DNA from: Mercenaria mercenaria
Taxonomy: Eukaryota; Mollusca; Bivalvia; Venerida; Veneridae
Assembly (NCBI RefSeq): GCF_021730395.1
Contig: NC_069366.1
Span: 68,701,001-68,765,000, forward strand
Direction: 5' to 3'
DNA length: 64,000 nt
Shown: positions 52,730 to 64,000 of the stretch, in pieces
Position numbering within the stretch: position 1 is the first letter of the stretch
Layout: each line of letters starts with the position of its first letter
Notes under the pieces: model-generated
Seen by the model: the letters and a program-made list of their open reading frames with translations, nothing else
Database searches by the model: none
Told to the model about the DNA's origin: nothing
Translations under genes and position numbers: made by a program

Positions 52730-53475
52730 AAGGGGAGGGTATGTAATAATGTTGAGAGAACTTGTTACCCAACCCTTTTGCATATATTATTCTTAAGTTT
52801 TGTATTTGAGATGTAGATATTATGCATATTGATATGCAATAAAATATGTTTATATAAAAATGCGGACACCTTAAAGGAAAAGAAACAATAATAGCGTGCT
52901 TGTGTGCGTGACAAAGTTGCAAGTGCGCAGAGCTTCTATATAGAGAGCCGCGCGCAGAGCTGCCTTCTGGCTTTAATAGGTAAGTAGACATAAGATTACC
53001 CACAAAAGCGCGTTTCTCGTCATGTTTATATTATATTTATTTATGAAATAAATAAAAAGTAATAGAATCCGAAGCCGTTATGAATAATATCACATTTATT
53101 TTCATATAAATGACGGAAATGACGTCATAACATATGGCCAACGGTTACATGCGTTCCAAAGTGTAAACAAACAAACAAGCGTAGAGACCTACTGAAAGTT
53201 ACTTAAAGTGTGGAAAAATTAATAGGGTGGTTAATCTAGCTTGGTTTGCTTTTAAAGCTTTCTGGGACAATCGGCAAGTTTTGTAATTTAAGTAAGACCA
53301 CCCTCATAGTACTGTATAACTTGTGAGCAAACTACTGGTATATATCTATAGATCTATTAATTGTAGAACTATTTTACAGTAACAATGACCTGATTGTTAA
53401 TTAAGTTACGTTTATTGTAACGTGTATATATATGCATGACGAGAAACTGTGTACAGTTTAAGTTAATAAAATATT
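52730..53475 (+). mobile_element. Possible LTR-retroelement fossil (polypurine tract and LTR start)
   Basis: A purine run 'aaggggagggta' is directly followed by TGTAATAATG, the arrangement seen at the 3' LTR of Gypsy-like elements. TATA-like and AATAAA-like words follow within 120 bases. No internal coding region or second LTR was recognised. Broken, a remnant only; the right end is uncertain. Confidence 0.25.
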
Positions 53476-55429
53476 CTTCTTCTTCTTCTGTAGGCCTAAT
53501 AAGGGCCATTTTGGCCGTCTCTGACGAGTGTAGTAAAAGATTTCAATTCGCCATGGTTCCTTGTTTTTGATAATAAAAACCCAAATGCCATTCGTTGAAA
53601 TATCGATAAAGTTATATGAATACAATTCTAAAAACATCACAATATATTTTTTTCAACTACTGTATTTGACAAATATGACATAAAGCTGCATTAATATAGC
53701 ATCGCCTCTCTCGGTCAGATGTTGGAATTGAAACGCGGCTTTGAATTAGTTGGTTTAAACATATTTTATTTATAAGTCATTACATGAATAATATACAACA
53801 ACAGAAATAAGGGAATTGGATTAGTTGAAGAATGCAATATACCGGATTCAAAAATACGAACGGAAATTATCTTACATGTATATATGTTGTAACTTTGACA
53901 ATACTAACCCTAACCTTTAGTCAGTATATTATACATATTATATACTAAACGCGGACATGTAATAATTTGCGTATTTTTGCCGTGCGTTCCAATTGATAAT
54001 CACTTCCGAACATGCGCAGATGACCGCTCCAGTTCTGCAATGAGCAACAACGGCAATCATGTTGTAAACAACAGGAAACGTAGCAACGGAAGCGCATCCG
54101 ATATCGAGTACTTCCTAAGTTCGCAAAAATAGACATATCACACGTCCGATAAACAATTAGAGAATTTTCACAAGTCTACACTGCTGCAAAGCAAGACGAT
54201 ATAAAACTTAAGAATTAGTAATACGAAAATGGTATAATAATACGCTCAGTGAACAAATTACATCAAAAGACGGGCGCGGCGATCCATACAGATGTTTTGT
54301 TTACCCGTAGCAAGTTATCTCTACACATGACACTTTTGAAAATGTTATCAGCTATTAAAAGATCTCCCCTGCTGTGATATCTTATATCGTCAGCCCTATC
54401 ATGTCAGTCAATATGTCGCTATAGGCTGAACACCACTAAATCCAGCTGTTCTTTATTTCATATAAAATCCACTTACTTCATAACTGTTTTTCGACATTTT
54501 CTAGCATATCAGGTTTTCAGAGACTTATATTCCCATAAAGAACTAGATCGCTACTTTACAAAAACAAAAAGAAAAGGGGTTTTTAACTTTCATATAAGAA
54601 AACTACACTTCGTTAAAAACAACCCGCAGAATTTACTACTCAGTTTCGCTTCTTTCAATTTCTCATTTCGAGACATTAAATTCTTACGCCGCCATTTTTA
54701 CCTAGCATGCGATAGGAACATGCCGATTTCAATAGAATGTAAAGTGATACATACTAAAACGCGGTAGGGTAAAAGTAAGCACGTTGCTGTCGAGAAAATG
54801 CACTAGGAAAGGAAAAAAAAAGATTAGTACTATCTATATTTGGATTACTTGTGACATTCTATTTGGTAGTGATCAGCCTATAAGAAAAACAATTGTTTGA
54901 TTTTTCCATGTATTTGCATTCATTTTCAAGGTACACCTATTTTACAATGATTCTGTTTAGTTTTGTTGCAAAATTTTGAGAATATATGGACAAATGACAA
55001 TTCATTACAGGTCACCCCCATCCCTCAAAATACGCGAAATTTAGCCCTGTGCAAGCAATTTATTTTACCTTATTCGTCGAATTGTCATTCAAGATCCATT
55101 TAATCGTTACGATGTTTGTTCTTTTCATTCAGAAACATGCTACTTTCAATAATATTTAGACAACTGTAGTGCTAAAATGCGAGAAAAGACATTTACTAGG
55201 TCCTAAAACGGACCAAAATAGAGCCACCTGGTCGGAAAGTCGATCTAAATTCCAAAATCACAAGAAATTCAAGAGTTTTCAGCCATTTGTCACCGTTTTA
55301 CATCTTAAAGAATAGATTAATTGCATTTTCATTGATTTTCGAGGAGTTTGACAAAATACCATGTACACTGTATTGCCCCTTATAATTGTTATCTACGGTG
55401 TTTCATTAGATTTCTGTTTTGTATTATCC
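53476..55429. other. No feature seen
   Basis: Non-coding on both strands as far as I can tell. A short CTTCTTCTT run lies at about 53473. Confidence 0.4.
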
Positions 55430-55715
55430 GATTATCACGAATAAATGTGATGAAACATGAAACCGCGATAGTAAATGCAGTAAATTCACGAATGTGAAAA
55501 CTCGATACTACAATGTTTACAGTCGAAATCATGTGGTTTTGTGTTTTCATCATCGTGGTTTCAACTTTCACCATCTTAGCCTCGACGTTCACATTGTAGT
55601 TTCAGCATTCACTACCGTAGATTCGGCTTTCATCATCGTAATTTCCACTTCTGACTTCAATCATGGTAAATTCAACTTAACCATCGTGGTTTCTACTTTC
55701 TTCTCTCATCGTCGT
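55430..55715 (+). repeat. Minisatellite, about 25-30 bp unit
   Basis: Diverged repeats of 'catcgtggtttcaactttca' type, clearest at 55540-55710. They produce overlapping frames rich in V-S-T-F and H-H on both strands. No gene. Confidence 0.6.
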
Positions 55716-58370
55716 AAATGAATTTCACAGTTACTACTACGGAACATAAGGAACTACATGTACTACAATTTTACTACGCATATTTTTGTAGGTTTTATAC
55801 AAACGGAATGATGAATAAAATTTGAAAATCCCAGAGAACACAGCCTGATAATTAAGTAAATTAATTTTATAGTCTGCGAAGACCTAGAATTGTTCATTAT
55901 TTCGTTCTCATGCCAACTAGTAATATAATATAACTATAATGTTTGGATATCTATGGTGGCTCATATCTGCTTATGTCGAGTTTTCGCGTTTGTGGAGAGG
56001 AGAAAGGATGTCAAAATAACTTGTATATCTGATATATTGATAACGTAACACACTTGCACAGGTAGTGCTTGACTCCCTTTTCATGGTGTCAATGCTATAA
56101 TTATTGTTGAATTACTGTTCATAATAGGATTTGGGTCATTTTTGCTGATTTGAGTTCTTTATGTTGGCATCACACATTATGTCCTATACAATAGTTAAAG
56201 GGAACCAGATATTTGTTAGAGCAAGTACTCGTTGTAAAACCCTATGTATAAATTTGGACAAATCAGAACACGTCCTATAAATTGCACCAATTAAAGCTCA
56301 CGGCTGCTAAGGTATAAATAGGTAGATGGATGACAGAGAGTCCATTCGGTATCCAGCGGTTGAAGAAGACACATCGAGGATTCAACTAATAATCTATCCC
56401 AGTACCTTGATAAGGAAGTTATTGCAACTACACTGTCAGGGCGGATAAATTATTAAAAAGAAAACGTTTGAAGTTCATAGACTAAAGAGGAGTTGCAGAA
56501 TTTCAACAAATTTCGAGCAATAGGGCCAGTGCCTAGCTGTTTTACCTTAAGGGTAGCTGAATGCTATAGACGATAGCAAATATAGGCTGAGCATCGGAAA
56601 GCTGAGACAGAGACCCAAAGTATGGTAATCTACTGAGGTAGTAGGAGTGTTCCAGCTTGTAGACGGTTCAGCGTAAGTGGCGGAGTACAGCCAAAGCATC
56701 GGGGTTATACCTATATGGCAGTTGAATGCTACATGTGATAGCATATAGGCGCTAAGCATCCAGGAGTCAGGACAATCATATAGAGTTGAAACTTCAATTA
56801 AGGGGACAGAGGCCGAGCATCTATGCGATAGGACTCGTATGTTGTTGATTCAAAGACATTCACTGACGTGAACTTCAACAAAAAGACTAGTCAAGTATAG
56901 AGTCTCCAGCCTATAGGAATTTGAGCAATTATTATTAATTGAAGATTGTTAGTTTGAAACATTTAGTCATAAGTGATTTGCCTGATCCCTGAAATTATCT
57001 AGCTAAGTATTGAAATCATTTACAAATCATTGGTACACGAATCATTTAGGCATGGTAGCCAGAGGAAAATTTATGTATGAGATATTTGGTCTCACCAGCT
57101 ATACGTTTTAACAAAGGACATTCTATATCGTTTGTCAGCTAGTCTAAGACATAGTCACCTTAGCGATTGAACCCATTTCATTGTTCAAGATTCTAAAGGC
57201 GTAGGCACTTCCCTGGGTCATATAACACGTATCCTGACAAAGGACAACACGGCAGTACGACAACACGATAGTTCGACAAACCTCACAAGGCAATCCTCAA
57301 GTTCATCTTACACACAGTAGTACTTTCAGTCTGTAAATGTGCATTAAATCAATCCTCCTGGTTGTTTGTTGTAACTATTGTTTCACTTTCCCTATCACTA
57401 CAAATCAAGCTATTTAATAGCGTCAGACGGCTACTGTCAAACTTGTTTGAATTGGTCAGTAATTGTGTCCATTTCATGCAAGCTGTTTGTATTTGTTCTG
57501 GGTTTCTAGACAACTTTCTTTTTTGTTTGTATTTTCACCGTTGGTATCTAAAACACGTTCTGCGATTGAATATCTCGTTTCTGGTGATGAAATACACTCA
57601 TTTTCATTTCTGTATGTTGCCTTTTCCCAACTTAATGTTATTTAGTTCCTTTACCACTTACTGGTTTCTCAGCTCCGTAATTATAGATGGTTTTGGTTTG
57701 GTCTTCTCTTTGTTCCAACAATCTCTTTTAATTGATAGACAGAGGTTTATCATCCAAGTTTCGAACACAGAACTTCTGCCACTGACTTTCACTAGCGGTT
57801 CCTTACACATCTAATCCATTTCCTTCACTATTACACTTCAAAGCATTTTGCGGAAGTATTTATTTGTCATACTAGAACACGGGACGATAGTTACTAAAGT
57901 AGCATCGTGAGAACGGGCTTATTACGGTTACGCCAAAAAAAAAAAAAAAAAAAAGTAATCGTGTATGTTCCGATTTTTTTATACCTCTCAATATATCATC
58001 TGAAACATCTTTCTCAAAAGTGGAGCAAAACAAAAACAAAGAGTATATTTGGTGTTGTAGGATATGGGCAAAATATCAAGTGTTTTGTTAGATTTGATAA
58101 GACAGTATACAAACCCCTTAAATTGATAGATTTAAATATCATAAAGATAAATCTATTCTATCTATGTTTACCTGACATTTATTTGACCCACAATGATAAT
58201 GTTTCAATGTGCATTAAGCTATACATGTATAAATATTTTCGTGTTGAGAGATAAAGCTTGAGCTAAATAAATATCTCCATATTACTTGATATGATTTACG
58301 GAGGCGTATTTGTGACTCCTACGTAAAAATCGACGCATGTGACATACAGACGTACATTGCGCAAAAGAAG
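55716..58370. other. No supportable gene; TATAAATA-containing segment at about 56200-57360
   Basis: A TATAAATA at about 56318 and an imperfect internal repeat ('tgaatgctatagacgatagc' at about 56559, 'tgaatgctacatgtgatagc' at about 56723) are the only features. The 150-residue frame 57362-57814 is hydrophobic but has no recognisable domain. Confidence 0.35.
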
Positions 58371-58450
58371 AAAACGATCCTACCTAGGAGAAAAAGTCCT
58401 ACATCGGAGAAAAAACTTGAGAGAAAAATCCTACGTAGAAGAAAAATGAT
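58371..58450 (+). repeat. Short tandem repeat
   Basis: Four units of the type 'tcctacxtaggagaaaaa' (18-20 bases) lie in a row. Non-coding. Confidence 0.55.
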
Positions 58451-58729
58451 CAAAAAGTCAGAGGATATAAATATTTTAGGTCAAATGCCGCTAGTCTGCA
58501 GATTCCATTGCACCAGTTAATGAATGTGCTTTACAGGTGTTATAATATAAACAGTCCAGCCAAGATTTAATATATTAGACGAAGATGAAATCAAACATGG
58601 ACTTGGGCAATTGTGGTTGTTCAAAGCCATACTATATTATACTATATTAGCAAGGTCATACATAATATTTTTGATAGTGTGTCATAACTACGGGTACACG
58701 GCATTTCGTAAAAAAAGAACTAATTTGTA

Positions 58730-59035
58730 CATACAACATTTCGTCGAATTCTGCCGAAACATTGATCGTAGATATTTTCAATATTTACCATAAATGTACC
58801 TTCATTTGATGTAGCCTGTTTTATTATATCAGAATCAAAAATTGGGATTAAAATTAATCGACACTCTAACAAGTTTATTTCACTGAAATTATTAAGATCC
58901 AAAATGAAAGAGGAAGATGTTTTCAATATCAACCATAAAAATACCTCCAGTGGAAGATAATGTGAGAATCAAAAATAGGGAAAAAGATGAATAGGCTCTA
59001 ACCAAATCTATTTCACCGACAAATAAACAAATATT
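58730..59035 (+). repeat. Two-copy diverged tandem repeat, about 170 bp
   Basis: 'gatattttcaatatttacca' with 'agaatcaaaaattggga' and 'tttatttcact' (58770-58890) recurs as 'gatgttttcaatatcaacca', 'gagaatcaaaaataggga' and 'tctatttcacc' (58916-59025). Opposite-strand short frames mirror each other here. Confidence 0.6.
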
Positions 59036-59559
59036 TGCATGTTCAATTGTGTTTTTGCAATTCAGATCTTTATTTTTATAAAAAGTTGATATTATAAGCA
59101 ATGAATAAAAGATATTCGGGGGTTGGCCGAGTCTCTACAAGTCCTGATCAATTTGTTCTTCACATGAAAATTAAAATCGGTTCGTTAAAACTTAAAAATC
59201 AAATTGCTACTGACTAAAAGCTATAACAACGATTATATAAAAATCGATTTACGTTTGTGTATGCCCCGGCGAAAAACGAGAATTGTTACTGCCTAAAAAT
59301 ATCATATATGGTATGATAATTTTACCTATTTTTGTATATCCAGGTGAAAGTTAAAATCTGCTTAACCCCTGGCGTTCTCCCTGTGCAATTACAAGTTTCT
59401 TCGCAAGTTTACCAACCTGAAAGTAAGTAAGATAAAAAAATTCTGAACCTTTGCTATCTTTTGTACCGTCATCTCTGCAACATGAAGAGAAACTGACATA
59501 TCCTATGTATGTCTATCCCATGTAGGATAACATTTCTGAAGTGATGTCTAGAAGTTTTC

Positions 59560-62500
59560 ATTTATTTTTAAATCCTATTATCAGTAATAGTTTTCTCTAA
59601 TACTTGTCAAAGATTTTGAATATTGATGAACAAAGTAGAAAGTAGTATTGAATCTATTATTTTTACCACCTTCATTGAGGGCTCTTACGGTAAAAGTTCA
59701 TATTCAGTATAAAAAGTAGTGTTTTACTAATCTTGAAAGTATGCATACCCTCTATTTGGACATCTGTAATGTGATTATGAACTTAAATCTATTTAAAACT
59801 GAGAAGTAGTTTTTGCCACAGTCGTCCATGTAACAGTAATGTCAGTATAAACATTTTGATTAAGTCCAAGGACCATAAACTTTGCAATGTTTTCATTCGA
59901 AAGAGCTGTTTACTATGTTGCAAGAACTTGTGGCTCAGCCCATTTGCTTATTCGTTTATATAAATAGTAAGCTAAAAATATGATCAAACAAAGTCTGCAA
60001 AGTCTTTCTTGTCCAGAACAAAATGTCACCCACATCTAAACTTTACTGTGATCAGGTGTATGCAGTTTATGTATTTGCATTTAAGCTTATTTATAGTCGC
60101 CTCCAGTAACCATTATAAGCAACTTCCCTAGAAGCCTGTTACTAATGTTAGTAGGAGGATAGTGGAAGATAAAGAAGACGCTCTTTAAAGTTGCCAGACT
60201 GTTATCCGAAAGTTAGTATTTTTAGCTGAAGAAGCGGGGGCTAAAGTCGCAAACTCATGTTTTTTAGTTAGACGTAATGTCCTGTGTGTAAATTTGAAGA
60301 TGGAGTTAGTTCACGTCATAAACTCCCATGCATCAGTAATGCCAGTGCAACAACACATTTTGTCTTAATGAAAGGGCGTATATCTCAGTAATACTTGAAC
60401 CGAATTTGACAAAAATATTTATTGTTGTACCTGTTCGAGCTGCGAAACTCTGGTGAGCGATAACCAACCATAATAGCTCTCTTGCCAACGTGTCTGTTTC
60501 GAGAAATATTTTAACAGTCATTGTTTGCGAAAGGTATTATATTTTCAGTAAATATATTATTTCAAACAGTTGTCTAACATGTGGCAAGTGTTTCAAGTGT
60601 CTGAAGATTTCGTTCTCGTATAAGAAATATCATTTATTAATTCTTGATATGTATGATTTGAACATTTTTTGTACTGTTTTCAGTGATTGCTCTTGTGTGA
60701 ATCGTATGTCAACAACTCTGGTTAATATATCTGACGAGAGGTTTTGACTAAATTTTGGATTTGAACGATGTCTGTAAAATGGTAAAGTGAAAAATGAGGA
60801 CATCAGCACCGTTACAGATGTACATTGGTCTTTTTCTAGACAAAGAGACTGCATCTGCACAATTACTGAGTAAATTGAACTGTTTAATGAAATGAATTTT
60901 GAGTGAAGGCAACACTACTGGACATTTTATCACTCATGGATTGGGAATAGAACCTATACTATCTTTCAATTTTGCATAGCTTTGCCAGGGCAGTGGTAAG
61001 TGGTGTTAGAAAACCTAAATGCCGAGCATGGGCTTATAGACACATTTTCACATTGTAGACTGTTTAGACTAGCCATTAGACTGAAAATAAAGAAATTGCT
61101 ACATTTTGGTCACTTAATTTGTCTAACTGCAATTCATACAGACAAGAACCAGTCTCTTCTAGAAATAGAGGAATTATATTAATATTAGACATAGGATAAA
61201 GACTTGCTCATTTCACTTTATTGAATCATAAAAATGTAAGAAATATGTCATAATCTAGTAGCAAATCTATATACTGCTTGTGGTTTATGCACATGAATTG
61301 GATTAAAAAGTCTAGCTCAATGTTTACCAGAGAAAAGTAAAGAATTTATATCAATAAGCAATCCTAAGGGATCTCTTTTACACTTATTCACTTTTTATCC
61401 GCTTAGCTTAATAGGACGAGCGCAGATCTACGGATCGTGAGTTCGTGAGTGAGGTACTGTGATAAAAGACTGTGTTTTGAAAAAACATTCTTTACGTCTC
61501 TTTTAATTGCATGAACACTGCTTAGATGACTACTTGCCGTTTTTTTTAAACTGAAATACTGTGGGAAACGCCGGTAAACAAAAACTATGCAACCAAACAA
61601 TACATATGAAGATATGGTTCCGCTGTTTTTCCGGGTTTTCTTAATGTAGTGATTTCTAAGGCAAATAACAATTACATTTGGAAGTCAATTAAGATTAAAT
61701 GATAACAAAATATTAATACCAGCTTTCCTCCAGTCTACAGCTTAGATCTTCAGAAGTGAAACACTTGAATATTATGATTATAATTTCAAAAACTAAACAA
61801 ATATATACCTGCCTTCTTAACTTCTGCTCTGTGCCTCCGGGAAATCTACCCTTACCTTTTTATTTTACCCAGTTTTCATGTATGTTCTGACCCAACCATA
61901 AATATGGCGGCTCAACAGCAATAAATATTTACCGACTTACGGATGAAACGAATAAATCTCATACGCAGGCACAAGATCACAGTTACTTGCCCTTGGTTGA
62001 CAATAAGGAAGTGCTTACACGGAAAATAGTTCCTCTGTTTGATGGTGAATATTGGTGAAAAATTGAATGAAAGACATGCACTAAAAGGCATAATTTAAGA
62101 CAGGAGATGTAAACTTTATAGTTAGATGTGAATTTTGACAGGATTAAATTGTCTGAATATGCAAAACCGGTCACTTGAAGATGAGAGATTTTGCCTGTTT
62201 GCAGCCGTCAAAAGACTATTTACCATAGGCGTATGATTTGCGTAAACATACTAAAAACGGAGCCGGTCAACCCATAATTTCTTGTGGCTGGAATTTTTTC
62301 TCTTGCATAGTTCTATTCAGGGCAGGTAATTTTTTTTGACTGGAACGCAGACAAAATTGCAATATTGTACAGTGTCTATATAGAACATATAGTAAAAATA
62401 ACTGTGGTCTTTGGCCAAGCATATTGTAATATTTTATTCTGATGCGAATATAGAATACAGTACGTCAGTTCCAGTCCTTAACTCTGGTTACTCCCACTGA

Positions 62501-62834
62501 TTATATGTTTAAACAATTCTTTTCTAGAAACAAGTCATTGATAGCAAAATCTTTTAATGCAGTTTGAATCATTGCACAATTGATTTAGTATGTTTAATCT
62601 TAAACTTTCTAAAACATTATACAAATATCAAATTTGACCAAGTGTCTGAAACTTTAAGTTACTCAAAATTTTGACCAACGCCATTAAATCTTACACACTC
62701 AAGTAACGAATTCATGTAAGTCTTCTTCGAAGACTTCATTTCGAACTGTTTAAACCAAAGCTCAGTCAGTTAAAGTTTGATTATCATAATTTAATGTTTT
62801 GATGTTAAGTTCTCAATAATTGCAGATTTCAAAA
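59560..62834. repeat. Segmental duplication unit B, non-coding part
   Basis: Collinear, diverged matches to 17690-25300: about 59570/17690, 61175-61265/19880-19975, 61905-61970/24335-24400 and 62690-62830/25150-25300. The last pair includes 'ttaatgttttgatgttaagt' against 'gtaatgttttaacgtcaagt', just downstream of the NACHT stop. It lacks the MITEs and the AGGTCA array found in unit A. No exon recognised. Confidence 0.6.
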
Positions 62835-64000
62835 TTATTTGTTTGTCCTAAAACTGAAACTGATCCCGTCATCTTCTATCACTAGAAACAGGATAGTATT
62901 CTTTCTTACATAGTTCAATCGTTCTCCGTTCACTTCTTCACAAATAAAACAACCTGCTCTATCCACCTGTACAGATTGTTGAAGAGTAAGATGAACATCG
63001 ACGAATCTACGCCACGTTTGCAAGCTTATTGAGACTCCATAGTTCAATGTGTTCCAGGTTTTTTCATCCTGGGTGTTACAATGAGAGCAATGTCAGCAAC
63101 GTCTACACACTCTAATTTGAATTTCCGCAGTTTCTGTAAGATATGTACCACAGAATTCAACTGTTTCTTGTATTTAAAATCATCAAGGAAAAGAAATTTG
63201 AAACAAAGTTTAGTCCGACTGCTGGCATTTACTAGAAAATCAATATATGGTAGGCTACAAGAGTCCAAACTTAACACTTCAAGATGTTTAGTACTTACGT
63301 TAGAAATTTTCACTCGGGTGCATTTTATAAGCTCAAGTTTCTGTAGCTGCTCATTCTTTGAAAGATTAATTGTATGACCGTGACAGTTAGAACAGCTGCA
63401 TACTGTACAGTACAATATAAGGTGCTTTAAAGGTGCTTCTCCTATCATTGAGGATACCAATATCGTCTCACTATGCGGCAACCTACAATAATCAATGCGC
63501 ATATATTGTAGACATTTTTTTGGTCGTGCAATCCAACTAAATACTTCTGCATTTGAGATACCGCTAGCATAAAGAGATAGTACATTCCCTGGTATTATTC
63601 TTTGTAGAAAGGACATGTCTGGACAGCGGTCCATGATAACATCACACAGACTGACCATTGGCGGATCATCTGCATCACACATGGATAGAACTAAATATCA
63701 GCCGTTGAATCTGATCTGACACATTATCTTTCCGGGTTTCTATATTTTCTTGTAAAGAGTTTCTGTACGTTACCATACTTTCATCCCGACTTGCAATATT
63801 TGAGATTAATTTTGACAATTCTGATATAAGGAATGGAGATAATCCACAAATCATTTTGAGCATGTTTGATAACTGTAGAATGTCGGCAACAGAATGGCAC
63901 TTTGTAAAGAGTTCATGCAAAACGGTATTTAGAAGTACCGGTCGTTGATTTGCATTAGTATAGCTTGAAACATATACAGCTGCGAAAAACTCGAGGTAAG
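62835..64000 (-). pseudogene. NACHT/LRR paralogue, frameshifted, cut by the window edge
   Basis: Clear second copy of the C-terminal part of exon 5 of the HEPN-NACHT gene. It begins at the edge with YLEFFAAVYVSS and runs through SFLQRIIPGNVLSL, LQKLELIKCTRVKIS and SLQTWRRFVDVHLTLQQ to the stop at 62835. The reading is split over three frames. Small indels lie near 63690 (about two bases lost) and near 63050 (one base gained in an A-run, then about two lost) relative to the intact copy. Many substitutions are present, including losses in the LRR-like units. The NACHT core and upstream exons, if present, lie beyond 64000. It could instead be sequencing error, but two separate breaks plus general divergence favour decay. 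Confidence 0.8.

Noticed and set aside
56200-57360. Long LTR of a retroelement (TATAAATA and weak internal repeats)
   Set aside because: No TG/CA ends, primer-binding site or second copy visible; not supportable.
57362-57814. 150-residue hydrophobic open frame
   Set aside because: No recognisable domain, no regular membrane-protein pattern, no supporting splice or promoter context.

Overview
The window looks like nuclear DNA of a bivalve mollusc, probably a clam-like lineage. The evidence is AT-rich DNA, genes split by GT-AG introns, many tRNA-derived SINEs, foldback/MITE elements with internal tandem arrays, and two gene types known to be expanded in bivalves: a RING-less B-box/NHL protein and a NACHT protein with a DZIP3-like HEPN N-terminus. 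Species cannot be given from the sequence alone.

Layout. 0-13 kb is mostly repeats: a LINE C-terminal fragment, tandem-array elements, SINEs and MITEs. It contains one exon of a minus-strand SLX1 GIY-YIG nuclease gene (1886-2058). A two-exon B-box/coiled-coil/NHL gene on the plus strand occupies 14123-16151. 17-25 kb is an old segmental duplication unit carrying MITEs and a 150-bp tandem array rich in nuclear-receptor half sites. 25.3-33.5 kb holds the main gene: a five-exon minus-strand gene whose introns are all in consistent phase. It encodes about 1282 residues: a HEPN domain with a canonical R-N-x3-H motif, a helical region of six 18-residue repeats, a NACHT ATPase and LRR-like repeats. 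33.5-59 kb has no gene I can support. It is packed with inverted repeats, tandem arrays and foldback elements, among them a roughly 9-kb inverted arrangement at 40.3-49.25 kb. 59.5-64 kb is a second, degenerating copy of the 17.7-27.8 kb unit, ending at the window edge inside a frameshifted NACHT/LRR paralogue.

How the genes relate. The HEPN-NACHT gene and the B-box/NHL gene both belong to families with likely roles in innate immunity (family-level inference). They share no transcript. The SLX1 exon is an unrelated DNA-repair gene. The best candidate for an under-described system is the HEPN-repeat-NACHT-LRR protein: a predicted RNase effector coupled to a NACHT switch, tandemly duplicated. 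Its 5' exons are bracketed by inverted repeats and it lies in a CRE-rich, repeat-dense setting.
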